Source: Streptomyces fagopyri (GTDB lineage Bacteria > Actinomycetota > Actinomycetes > Streptomycetales > Streptomycetaceae). Taken from it: a stretch of 64,000 nt of DNA. The notes below the pieces were generated by a model. That model worked only from the letters and a program-made list of their open reading frames with translations, searched no databases and was not told where the DNA came from. The DNA is taken from positions 1,240,001-1,304,000 of the forward strand of contig NZ_CP045643.1 of assembly GCF_009498275.1 (NCBI RefSeq), in the 5' to 3' direction. The position numbers and the translations under genes were made by a program. Positions 42,029-49,471 of the stretch are shown here, piece after piece. Every line of letters begins with the position of its first letter. Positions within the stretch are counted from its first letter, which is position 1.

Positions 42029-42679
42029 ATGACGACGTCCATCAAGCGCATGCCCGTGTGGGCCAAGGTGATCACCGCCGTGGTACTGGTCCTCGTGGTG
42101 CTGTTCGCCGGGCTGCGGCTGGCCGTTCTCCCCGGGCTGCGCGATCTGTTCGGCACGGAGACGCACGACCGCTCCGGGCCCGCGCTCCTGCAGTCGATCC
42201 AGGACATGAGCCGCTACGACGCCGCCTCCGGCAACTTCCAGGTGGTGGTGGACCTGGAGAAGGACGCGAAGTACCTGCCCGACGCGATCCGGGGGACACG
42301 CACCCTGTACGTGGGCGCCGGTACGGTCGACGCGTATGTCGACCTCGGCACGCTCGCCAAGAGCGACGTGACGGTCAACTCCGACCGCACCTCGGCGACC
42401 CTGCGGCTGCCCCACGCGGTCCTCGGCAAGCCCGCGCTCGACCCCGACCGTTCGTACGCCGTGTCCAAGCAGCGCGGTCTACTGGACCGGCTCGGCGACA
42501 TCTTCTCCGACAACCCGAACAGCGAGCGGTCGGTGCAGAAACTCGCGGCGAAGCACATCGGCGACGCCGCGAAGGACAGCCACCTGACCGCACGAGCCGA
42601 GAAGAACACCACGAGCATGCTCGACGGCCTGCTGCGTTCGCTCGGCTTCACCGACGTGACCGTCACCTACGGCACCTGA
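42029..42679 (+). CDS. DUF4230 membrane-anchored protein
   Basis: This 216-residue protein has one N-terminal membrane segment (VWAKVITAVVLVLVVLFAGLRLAV, about residues 10-33). The extracytoplasmic DUF4230 domain includes ALLQSIQDMSRYDAASGNFQVVVDLEKDAKYLPDAIRGTRTLYVGAGTVDAYVDLG. Function is unknown. A strong GGAAGGAGG (42011-42019) fixes ATG 42029. It is followed after 70 bp by a VanZ-like gene in the same direction. Confidence 0.9.
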   Translation: MTTSIKRMPVWAKVITAVVLVLVVLFAGLRLAVLPGLRDLFGTETHDRSGPALLQSIQDMSRYDAASGNFQVVVDLEKDAKYLPDAIRGTRTLYVGAGTVDAYVDLGTLAKSDVTVNSDRTSATLRLPHAVLGKPALDPDRSYAVSKQRGLLDRLGDIFSDNPNSERSVQKLAAKHIGDAAKDSHLTARAEKNTTSMLDGLLRSLGFTDVTVTYGT

Positions 42680-42749
42680 CACGTGAGTGGTGCACGGCAA
42701 TGCGGGTATCCGCCTTCAGCCAGAGAGATGTTGAAACCAGGAGGATCGA

Positions 42750-43427
42750 GTGATCCGCACGGCGTTGGGCACACGTGCCGCGAAATCCGGTCGCCGGACG
42801 GCGGCCCAGCCTAAGGACGAGCGAAAGACACCGGCACGGAGCAGGCTCAGGAAGGCGTCCGTGGACAAGGCGAAGTCCTCCGCCCGGGACAGGACGAAGT
42901 CACCGGCGAAGGCCAAGCGCGAGGTGGCGGCGAAGGAGCGGCGCAGGTCGCTCCCGCTGCTGGTCCGGCTGCTGGTCATGCTGCTCGCCTTCGTGGCCAT
43001 GGTGGGGTTCGCCGTCGTGCTGGCCCGGCTGACGCTGGAACCGTCCCCGGCCTCCAAGGCGTTGATCCACACCAATCTGCATCCCGGCCGCTCGCTGCGC
43101 GCCTATCTCGACCAGCCGGCGCTGCGCGACGCCGTGAAGCAGATCGGCGGGAACATCCTGCTCGGTGTGCCGTTCGGTGTACTGCTGCCGGTCCTGGTCC
43201 CGAGGACCCGCGGCATTCTGCGGGTGGTGGTGCTCACCGCCGCGGTGATGCTGCTGGTGGAGCTCGCCCAGGGAGCGTTCATCACCGGACGTGCCTTCGA
43301 CATCGACGACGTCATCCTCAACACCAGTGGCGCGCTGCTGGGATATCTGCTGCTGGGACGCCGGATGGGCCGGGCGGTGCATCCGCGCCGCCGCTTCCGC
43401 GACCGGCGCGGCACCGAGGAGGCCTGA
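42750..43427 (+). CDS. VanZ-like membrane protein
   Basis: This 225-residue protein has a 65-residue Lys/Arg-rich cytoplasmic N-terminus, then helices of the VanZ fold: LLVRLLVMLLAFVAMVGFAVVLARLTL; KQIGGNILLGVPFGVLLPVLV with the conserved N-x-x-L-x-x-P-F-G; and VVLTAAVMLLVELAQGAFITGRAFDIDDVILNTSGALLGYLLL. VanZ proteins can confer teicoplanin-type resistance, but most homologues are of unknown role. GTG 42750 has GGAGG six bases upstream. The basic N-terminal extension is longer than usual. Confidence 0.92.
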   Translation: MIRTALGTRAAKSGRRTAAQPKDERKTPARSRLRKASVDKAKSSARDRTKSPAKAKREVAAKERRRSLPLLVRLLVMLLAFVAMVGFAVVLARLTLEPSPASKALIHTNLHPGRSLRAYLDQPALRDAVKQIGGNILLGVPFGVLLPVLVPRTRGILRVVVLTAAVMLLVELAQGAFITGRAFDIDDVILNTSGALLGYLLLGRRMGRAVHPRRRFRDRRGTEEA

Positions 43428-43442
43428 GCACCCCCTACGTTC

Positions 43443-43454
43443 TGGTCCGGACCA
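43443..43454. promoter_or_regulatory. DasR-like (dre) palindrome
   Basis: TGGTC-CG-GACCA keeps the TGGTC/GACCA half-sites of DasR dre elements (TGGTCTAGACCA in the known consensus) and abuts the -35 box at 43460. It is a candidate GntR-family site controlling the glucanase. Confidence 0.5.
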
Positions 43455-43459
43455 AAGTA

Positions 43460-43488
43460 TTGACACCCCCTTACCTCACTCCTTAAAT
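43460..43488 (+). promoter_or_regulatory. HrdB-type promoter of GH16 gene
   Basis: TTGACA (43460-43465) and TTAAAT (43483-43488) are separated by 17 bp, upstream of TTG 43563. This is unusually close to a vegetative consensus for this GC-rich genome. Confidence 0.7.
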
Positions 43489-43492
43489 CAAG
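43470..43492. promoter_or_regulatory. 23-bp motif, copy A (shared with ROK locus)
   Basis: CTTACCTCAC, three variable bases, then a TTAAATCAAG end. It matches the motif at 49377-49399 at 18 of 23 positions. It covers the promoter spacer and -10 box. Confidence 0.65.
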
Positions 43493-43562
43493 AGGCGAAG
43501 CACGCACCCCCCACCTCAGTCGGCACCCTCCTCCCCAGGAGTGCCGTACGGAAGGGAGAGTC

Positions 43563-44798
43563 TTGAACTCCCCACGCCTGCTCCGCAGATGCCTCTTGGC
43601 AGTGCTGTCCGCAGCACTCGTCACCGCGGCCGCCGTCGTTCCCGCCCAGGCGGATCCACCGACGGCGGTCGCGGCCGTCACCACCTTCTCCGACACGTTC
43701 GACGGCCCCGCCGGTGCCGCCGTCGACTCCTCGAAGTGGCAGGTCGAGACCGGGGACAACGTCAACAACCACGAGCGGCAGTACTACACGTCCGGCAACA
43801 ACAACGCGAAGCTGGACGGCCAGGGCAACCTGGTGATCACGGCCCGCCGCGAGAACCCGGGCAACTACCAGTGCTGGTACGGGCGTTGCGAGTACACCTC
43901 GGCCCGGATGAACACCTCCGGCAAGTTCACCGGCACCTACGGCCATGTCGAGGCGCGGATGAAGATCCCGCGCGGGCAGGGCATGTGGCCCGCCTTCTGG
44001 ATGCTCGGCACACCGGTCAACTGGCCCGACTCGGGCGAGATCGACATCATGGAGAACGTCGGCTTCGAACCCTCGACCGTGCACGGCACCATCCACGGGC
44101 CCGGGTACTCGGGATCCGGGGGCATCGGCGCCGGCTACACCCTGCCGGGCGGCCAGGCCTTCGCCGACGCCTTCCACACCTTCGCCATCGACTGGGCCCC
44201 CGACTCGATCAGCTGGTCGGTGGACGGCACGGTCTACCAGCGGCGCACGCCCGCCGATCTGGGCGGCCGGACCTGGGTGTTCAACAAGCCGTTCTTCATG
44301 ATCCTCAACCTCGCGGTCGGCGGCTACTGGCCGGGCGACCCCGACGGCTCCACCTCCTTCCCGCAGCAGTTGGTGGTGGACGAGGTGAAGGTGACGACCA
44401 GCGACAGTTCCGGTTCCACCGGCGGCCCGATCACCGGTCTCGCCGGCAAGTGCGTGGACGTGGCCGGGGCGAGCGCGGCCAACGGCACACCCGTACAGCT
44501 CTACGACTGCAACGGCACCACGGCCCAGCGCTGGACGGTCTCCTCCGACGGCACGATCCGGGCGCTGGGCAAGTGCCTGGACGTCACCGGAAACGGCACG
44601 GCGGACGGCTCGACCCTCCAGTTGTGGGACTGCACCGGCGGGCCCAACCAGAAGTGGGCCGTCAGCGCGGCCCACGACATCGTGAACCCGCAGGCCAACA
44701 AGTGTCTGGACGTGACGGGCAACAACTCGGCCAACGGCACCCGGCTGCAGATCTGGACGTGCTCGGGCGGCGCCAACCAGAAGTGGTCCGTGAGCTGA
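43563..44798 (+). CDS. Secreted GH16 beta-glucanase with ricin-type lectin domain
   Basis: This 411-residue secreted enzyme has a signal peptide (LLRRCLLAVLSAALVTAAAVVPAQA). The GH16 catalytic domain shows MKIPRGQGMWPAFWMLG and the retaining-enzyme motif GEIDIMENVG, whose two Glu are nucleophile and acid/base, as in laminarinases. The C-terminal beta-trefoil carries three repeats ending in QRW/QKW (AQRWTVS, QKWAVS, QKWSVS), a CBM13/ricin lectin fold. It probably hydrolyses beta-1,3-glucans outside the cell. TTG 43563 is supported by AAGGGAG. It has its own promoter with a dre-like site and a motif shared with the ROK/ABC locus. Confidence 0.94.
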   Translation: MNSPRLLRRCLLAVLSAALVTAAAVVPAQADPPTAVAAVTTFSDTFDGPAGAAVDSSKWQVETGDNVNNHERQYYTSGNNNAKLDGQGNLVITARRENPGNYQCWYGRCEYTSARMNTSGKFTGTYGHVEARMKIPRGQGMWPAFWMLGTPVNWPDSGEIDIMENVGFEPSTVHGTIHGPGYSGSGGIGAGYTLPGGQAFADAFHTFAIDWAPDSISWSVDGTVYQRRTPADLGGRTWVFNKPFFMILNLAVGGYWPGDPDGSTSFPQQLVVDEVKVTTSDSSGSTGGPITGLAGKCVDVAGASAANGTPVQLYDCNGTTAQRWTVSSDGTIRALGKCLDVTGNGTADGSTLQLWDCTGGPNQKWAVSAAHDIVNPQANKCLDVTGNNSANGTRLQIWTCSGGANQKWSVS

Positions 44799-44822
44799 GA
44801 TTCCGCCTCGGGGGACGGGGGG

Positions 44823-44866
44823 ACGGGGGGTCCGGTCGGGGCTGACATCCCGACCGGACCCCCCGT
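44823..44866. terminator. 18-bp perfect stem terminator after GH16 gene
   Basis: Bases 44823-44840 pair without mismatch with 44849-44866 (8-base loop), 25 bases after the glucanase stop codon. Confidence 0.9.
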
Positions 44867-44975
44867 ACATGTCCCGCCTCCCCGGGTGTCCGTCACACCG
44901 CTCCCTCACACCCTCACCCGGCGTCGGCACACCGGTGCCGCCGCCCGTGCCCCTGGCCGCGCGGCGCCGCCACCG

Positions 44976-45215
44976 TCAGTGACGCGGCAGCCACGTGAAC
45001 TTGTCGCCGCCCACCCAGCGCACCACGTCCGGATCGTCCAGATCGTGGACGGTGATCCCGTAGGCGGCGGCCGTCACGAGTACGTCGGTGATGGCCCTCG
45101 CCTCGCAGACCACCTCGCCGTCGATCTCCATGATCCGGAACGGCGGCGTGCCCGGCTGTACCCCGAGCACCAGGATCCGTGGTTGGGAGATGTGGGGGCT
45201 CGCGATTTCGGTCAT
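44976..45215 (-). CDS. Small conserved hypothetical protein
   Basis: This 79-residue protein is not recognised by name: PRILVLGVQPGTPPFRIMEIDGEVVCEARAITDVLVTAAAYGITVHDLDDPDVVRWVGGDKFTWLPRH. It has a compact alpha/beta look and ordinary codon use, so it is likely real. ATG 45215 is chosen as the first in-frame start near the end of the reading frame. It is divergent from the PHP-domain gene. Confidence 0.72.
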   Translation of the reverse strand: MTEIASPHISQPRILVLGVQPGTPPFRIMEIDGEVVCEARAITDVLVTAAAYGITVHDLDDPDVVRWVGGDKFTWLPRH

Positions 45216-45347
45216 GAATAGAGCGTAGATCGATTCGCGCACGTGGGCGGGGGCGCGCGTCCAGCCGGGTGAGCCGCCCCGCCGTGCGGGCGCACGGCGG
45301 CCGGGCCAGGCTGGAAGGGCCCGCGGAGCTGGTGAAAGGTGGCGCCG

Positions 45348-46385
45348 ATGGATCCCGTCGAGGCCCTGGACCGCATCGCGTTCCTGCTGGAACGGTCCCA
45401 GGCCCCCACCTATCGCGTACGGGCCTTCCGCACCGCCGGATCCCTGCTGGCCGGGCTCCCGGGTGACGAGGTCGGGCGACGCGCCGCCGACGGGACCCTG
45501 GAGTCACTGAAGGGCATCGGGCCGAAGACGGCACAGGTCGTACGGGAGGCGCTCGACGGCCGGGTGCCCGGCTATCTGGAAGGACTGGAACGGACGGCCG
45601 GGGAACCGCTCGCCGAGGGGGGCGAAGCGCTGCGGGCACTGCTGCGCGGCGACTGCCACCTGCATTCCGACTGGTCGGACGGCGGCAGTCCGATCGAGGC
45701 GATGGGCCGGACCGCGGCCCGGCTCGGGCACGAGTGGGCGGTGCTCACGGACCACTCGCCGCGGCTCACCGTGGCGCGGGGTCTGTCCCCCGGGCGCCTG
45801 CGCGAACAACTGGCGGTGGTCGCGGAACTCAACCGGCGGTGGGCTCCGTTCCGGCTGCTCACAGGCATCGAGTGCGACATCCTCGACGACGGGTCGCTGG
45901 ACCAGGAGCCCGAGCTGCTGGACCGGCTGGACGTGGTGGTGGTGTCGGTGCACTCCAAACTGCGCATGGACGCCCGGTCGATGACCCGTCGCATGATCGC
46001 CGCTGTGCGCGACCCGCTCGCGGACGTGCTGGGGCACTGCACGGGCCGTCTGCTCACCGGGCGCCGACGGCCCGAGTCGGAGTTCGACGCGGACGCCGTC
46101 TTCGCGGCCTGCGCCGAATCCGGAACGGCCGTGGAGATCAACAGCCGACCGGAGCGGCTCGACCCGCCGCGCCCACTGTTGCGCCGGGCGCTCGACGCGG
46201 GCGCGCTGTTCTCCGTGGACACCGACGCGCACGCCCCCGGTCAGCTCGACTGGCAGATCCTCGGCTGCGCGCGGGCCGAGGAGTGCGGGGTGCCCGCCGA
46301 ACGGGTGATCACCACCTGGACCGCGGACGAACTGCTGGCCTGGACGCGGGACCGGACGCCTCCGTCCGGCGCGAAGGGACTCTGA
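45348..46385 (+). CDS. PHP-domain protein with helix-hairpin-helix N-terminus
   Basis: This 345-residue protein has a DNA polymerase X-like N-terminal helix-hairpin-helix part (VEALDRIAFLLERSQAPTYRVRAFRTAG; LESLKGIGPKTAQVVREAL). A PHP domain follows (DCHLHSDWSDGGSPIEAM; HEWAVLTDHSPRL; GIECDILDDGSLD; VVVVSVHSK; VLGHCTGR; VDTDAHAP) with the metal-binding His/Asp set. This layout is found in stand-alone PolX C-terminal-like proteins; a nuclease or phosphoesterase role is plausible. ATG 45348 follows AAAGG. Confidence 0.88.
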   Translation: MDPVEALDRIAFLLERSQAPTYRVRAFRTAGSLLAGLPGDEVGRRAADGTLESLKGIGPKTAQVVREALDGRVPGYLEGLERTAGEPLAEGGEALRALLRGDCHLHSDWSDGGSPIEAMGRTAARLGHEWAVLTDHSPRLTVARGLSPGRLREQLAVVAELNRRWAPFRLLTGIECDILDDGSLDQEPELLDRLDVVVVSVHSKLRMDARSMTRRMIAAVRDPLADVLGHCTGRLLTGRRRPESEFDADAVFAACAESGTAVEINSRPERLDPPRPLLRRALDAGALFSVDTDAHAPGQLDWQILGCARAEECGVPAERVITTWTADELLAWTRDRTPPSGAKGL

Positions 46386-46589
46386 CGGCGGGGCCCCGCG
46401 GCCCTCGGACACGTCGCCGGGCGGCTCCCCCGGGCCCCCGTCGAACGGCCGCACCGGTCCCCGCAATCTCCCGTTCGGGGTGACCCACATCACCGCTGCC
46501 ACCCTGGTCCCGGGGGAACACCGGCCGGTAGTTCCCCGTTGAACCAACCGTGGGTATGGATGGGACAGTGTCCCCGGGCCTCACCTGTA

Positions 46590-46711
46590 GCCCACAGGGA
46601 CGATCGTTCGGCTGATGCCCTGTGGAGCCCCCCGCCGAGAGGCGACCGCCATCCGTGCCCACCACAGACGGCCCCGACCGCGATTCCCCCGTCCGGTCGG
46701 GGCCTTTCTCC
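46590..46711 (+). ncRNA. Candidate small RNA or attenuator with C-run loops (6C-like)
   Basis: An 8-bp hairpin (46592-46599 with 46618-46625), a run of six C (46628-46633), and a terminator hairpin with CGATTCCCCC in its loop (five C at 46686-46690) are followed by CCTTTCTC. CTGTGG 46620-46625 can instead pair with CCACAG 46662-46667. C-run single-stranded loops resemble the actinobacterial 6C RNA, but I could not test the match to that family. Confidence 0.4.
46670..46711 (+). terminator. Intrinsic terminator with T-rich tail
   Basis: GGCCCCGACCG (46670-46680) pairs perfectly with CGGTCGGGGCC (46694-46704), followed by TTTCTC. No protein gene ends just before it, so it implies a short non-coding transcript. 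Confidence 0.7.
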
Positions 46712-46734
46712 TGCCGCGGGGCGACAGCGCGCGC

Positions 46735-46765
46735 TTGACTTCGAGTGCTCTCCAATCCGTAACGT
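46735..46765 (+). promoter_or_regulatory. MerR-type promoter (19-bp spacer)
   Basis: TTGACT (46735-46740), 19 bases, TAACGT (46760-46765). The overlong spacer contains GAGTGCTCTCC, a dyad typical of MerR-regulated promoters in which the activator realigns the -35 and -10 boxes. It drives the SDR gene. Confidence 0.7.
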
Positions 46766-46771
46766 CGTCGC

Positions 46772-47731
46772 ATGAGCACTGCACAGCACAAGATCGGCTC
46801 GGGGTTCGGTGCCCGCAGCACCGCCGACGACGTCCTCCAGGGCATCGACCTCTCCGGGAAGCTCGCGATCGTCACCGGCGGGTACTCGGGGCTCGGCCTG
46901 GAGACGACACGCGCGCTCACCGGGGCCGGCGCCCACGTCGTCGTCCCCGCGCGGCGTCCCGACGTCGCCCGGGAAGCGGTGGCGGGCATCGACGGTGTCG
47001 AGGTGGACGAGCTCGACCTCGGCGACCTCGACAGCGTCCGCGCCTTCGCCGAGCGGTTCCTCGCCTCGGGCCGGACCATCGACTTCATGATCGACAACGC
47101 CGGGATCATGGCCTGCCCGGAGACCCGGGTCGGGCCCGGCTGGGAAGCCCAGTTCGCCACGAACCACCTCGGCCACTTCGCGCTCGTCAACCGGCTCTGG
47201 CCCGCGATCGCGCCCGGGGGTGCGCGGGTCGTCTCCGTGTCCTCGACCGGCCACCACAACTCGGGCATCCGCTGGGACGACGTGCACTGGCGCGACGGCT
47301 ACGACAAGTGGGGGGCGTACGGGCAGGCGAAGACCGCGAACGTCCTGTTCGCCGTCCAGCTCGACCGGCTCGGCCGGGACTCCGGTGTGCGCGCCTTCGC
47401 CCTGCACCCCGGCGGCATCCTCACACCGCTCCAGCGTCACCTCCCCAAGGAGGAGATGATGGAGCGCGGGTGGATCGACGAGAACGGCGTGCCGCTGAAC
47501 CCCGACGCCTTCAAGTCTCCCGCCCAGGGCGCCGCGACCCAGGTGTGGGCCGCGACCTCGCCGCAACTCGCCGGTCTCGGCGGGGTGTACTGCGAGGACT
47601 GCGACGTCGCCGAGGTCACCCCCGTGGACGGCGAGCGGACCGGCGTACGGGAGTACGCGATCGACCCCGAGCAGGCGGCCCGGCTGTGGGCACTGTCCGC
47701 GGAGCTGACCGGGGTGGACGCGTTCGCCTGA
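46772..47731 (+). CDS. Short-chain dehydrogenase/reductase
   Basis: This 319-residue protein of the classical/extended SDR type, similar to retinol-dehydrogenase-like oxidoreductases, has the cofactor motif TGGYSGLG (TGxxxGxG, about residues 35-42), DNAGIM, SVSSTGHHNSG with the catalytic Ser, and YGQAKTANV (YxxxK). It probably uses NADPH. It lies immediately behind a MerR-type promoter but no MerR gene adjoins, so the regulator acts from elsewhere. Confidence 0.92.
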   Translation: MSTAQHKIGSGFGARSTADDVLQGIDLSGKLAIVTGGYSGLGLETTRALTGAGAHVVVPARRPDVAREAVAGIDGVEVDELDLGDLDSVRAFAERFLASGRTIDFMIDNAGIMACPETRVGPGWEAQFATNHLGHFALVNRLWPAIAPGGARVVSVSSTGHHNSGIRWDDVHWRDGYDKWGAYGQAKTANVLFAVQLDRLGRDSGVRAFALHPGGILTPLQRHLPKEEMMERGWIDENGVPLNPDAFKSPAQGAATQVWAATSPQLAGLGGVYCEDCDVAEVTPVDGERTGVREYAIDPEQAARLWALSAELTGVDAFA

Positions 47732-47820
47732 CCTGACCTCGGGCCGGCCCGGGCCCTGATCCGCCGCGGCGCGGGTCGGCCCGGGTACCGGCCCGCCCGA
47801 ACGGGGGCCGCGCGGAATCA

Positions 47821-47854
47821 CCGGTCTGCTGAAGCGACCGGTCTGCTGAAGCGA
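47821..47854. repeat. 17-bp tandem duplication
   Basis: CCGGTCTGCTGAAGCGA occurs twice head to tail, at 47821-47837 and 47838-47854. Confidence 0.9.
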
Positions 47855-47956
47855 CCGGGCGGCCAGGGCAACCGGTCGGCCGAAACATCCGTGGACCGAG
47901 GACCTCCGCGCGACGCCCATGCCGGGTACATCGCGGCGCCGCGCCCACGCGGGTGC

Positions 47957-47995
47957 GTCAGTGCGGCGCCCACGCCCTGGGTCAGTGCGGCGCCC
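47957..47995. repeat. Duplicated 3' end of the ROK gene
   Basis: A 15-base sequence covering the last four sense codons and TGA of the ROK gene (47981-47995) is repeated downstream of the stop (47957-47971), a 24-bp period. It parallels the duplication at 5015-5066. Confidence 0.88.
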
Positions 47996-49304
47996 GCTCC
48001 TCCAGGGCCGTGCGCCAGGCCGGGGAGGGTCCTTCGTTCACCGGCTCGGCGCGCCGTCCGCCCCGGGCGAAGAAGTCGGCCAGCGGAAGGATCGCGGCAC
48101 CGACGGTCACCGCGTCCGGTCCGAGCCGGCCGAGGTCGATGGAGACGCGTTGGGCGGGGTAGCGCAGGGCGTACGAGGTGGCGTACCGGCGTACGGCGGG
48201 CAGGAAGCGGGTGCCGAGCTGGAGTCCGGCCCACCCGCCGATGAGGATGCGCTCGGGCTGGAACAGGTTGATCAGGTCGGACAGGCCCGCGCCCAGGTAC
48301 TCGGCGGTCTCCTCCAGGACGGCGAGCGCCACCGGGTCGTGCTCGGCGTCCCCGTCGGGGTAGGCGGCGGCGAGCATCGCCGTGAGCGCGGTCTCCTCGT
48401 CGGTGCCCTCCGGCGGCCGTCCGCCCTCCTCGCGCCAGCGGTCGAGCAGCGCCTCCGCGCCGGCGTAGGCCTCCAGACAGCCGAGCGAGCCGCAACGGCA
48501 GCGGCGCCCCCTGACCCGTACGGTCAGGTGTCCCCACTCGACGGACCGGCCGTTCTCCACGTCCTCCGTGACCAGACAGGCGCCGACGCCGGAGCCGAAG
48601 AGGACGACGACCGCGTTGCGCGCGCCGCGCCCGGCGCCGAACCACATCTCGGCCTGGCCCAGGGTACGGGCGCCGTTGTCAGCGAAGTACGGGACGGTGG
48701 CGGGGAGTTGGCAGGTCGAGCGGAGCAGCGACTCCAGCGGGACGGCGTCCCAGCCGATCGTCTGGCCGTGCACCACCGCGCCGCGCTCGGGTGTGCGGGC
48801 CACGATGCCGGGGACGCCGATGCCGACGCCGAGGAGCTGCTCCGGGTCGATCCGCGCCTCGGCGAGCACCTCGGCGATGCCGTCGCGGATGTGCCGGACG
48901 ATGACATCGACGTCGTACTCCCGTCGCTGTGACGGCCGGTCGACCTCGAACCCCTGGCGCTCCAACGGCTTCTCGGTACGGGCGAGTTCGGTGAGGGTGA
49001 GGTCGAAGAGCTCGACGCGGACCCGGGTCTCGCCGACGTCGACGCCGATCATGTGGCCGCTGCCGGGCGCGACACGCAGCAGGGTACGCGGCCGTCCGCC
49101 GTCGGATTCGACGCTGCCGGCCTCCTCCACCAGCCCGTCGGCGACGAGTTCGGCGACCACGTTGCTGATGGAACCGGAACTCAGTCCGGTGGCCGGGCCC
49201 AGTTCGTAGCGGCTCATCGGGCCGTCGAAATACAAACGTTGCAGTACGGCGGTGCGATTGCCCCGCCGCAGGTCACGCACTGTCCGACCGTTGCGCCCCG
49301 CCAT
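47982..49304 (-). CDS. ROK family transcriptional repressor
   Basis: This 440-residue protein has an N-terminal winged helix-turn-helix (RNRTAVLQRLYFDGPMSRYELGPATGLSSGSISNVVAELVADGLVEEAG, residues 15-63) and a sugar-kinase-like ROK domain. That domain has the GVDVGETRVRVELFD phosphate site, GVGIGVPGIV, FGSGVGACLV, and the zinc motif RCRCGSLGCLEAYA. ATG 49304 has GGAAGGG upstream. It is divergent from the sugar ABC-GH1 operon, and a 23-bp motif with CTTAA/TTAAG ends sits in the shared promoter. A sugar or sugar-phosphate inducer is expected. Confidence 0.93.
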   Translation of the reverse strand: MAGRNGRTVRDLRRGNRTAVLQRLYFDGPMSRYELGPATGLSSGSISNVVAELVADGLVEEAGSVESDGGRPRTLLRVAPGSGHMIGVDVGETRVRVELFDLTLTELARTEKPLERQGFEVDRPSQRREYDVDVIVRHIRDGIAEVLAEARIDPEQLLGVGIGVPGIVARTPERGAVVHGQTIGWDAVPLESLLRSTCQLPATVPYFADNGARTLGQAEMWFGAGRGARNAVVVLFGSGVGACLVTEDVENGRSVEWGHLTVRVRGRRCRCGSLGCLEAYAGAEALLDRWREEGGRPPEGTDEETALTAMLAAAYPDGDAEHDPVALAVLEETAEYLGAGLSDLINLFQPERILIGGWAGLQLGTRFLPAVRRYATSYALRYPAQRVSIDLGRLGPDAVTVGAAILPLADFFARGGRRAEPVNEGPSPAWRTALEERAPH

Positions 49305-49354
49305 GTGAATCCCTTCCGGCCTGCCCGACCTGCAAGATACAGCTGCGCGATCCC

Positions 49355-49383
49355 TTGACGCGACTTTCTTCCGGGTCTTAACT
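49355..49383 (+). promoter_or_regulatory. Promoter of sugar ABC-GH1 operon
   Basis: TTGACG (49355-49360), 17 bp, TTAACT (49378-49383). The -10 box overlaps the 23-bp motif. Confidence 0.65.
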
Positions 49384-49399
49384 CACGTCCTAAATTAAG
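49377..49399. promoter_or_regulatory. 23-bp motif, copy B (likely ROK operator)
   Basis: It begins CTTAACTCAC and ends CTAAATTAAG, with CTTAA and TTAAG as inverted ends. It matches copy A at 43470-43492 in 18 of 23 bases. It overlaps the -10 box and start region of the ABC operon. Confidence 0.7.
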
Positions 49400-49471
49400 C
49401 CATGAGGATCGTTCGGGAAGTGAACGGACTCACTCCTCGTGGCTCCCTCCGGGAAAGGGACATACGCAGCC

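Larger units (their letters stand above)
46386..46771. other. Intergenic region with candidate small RNA and MerR-type promoter
   Basis: No protein gene is supported. The middle (46590-46711) folds into hairpins ending in a U-rich terminator. A promoter with a 19-bp spacer follows at 46735-46765. Confidence 0.55.
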
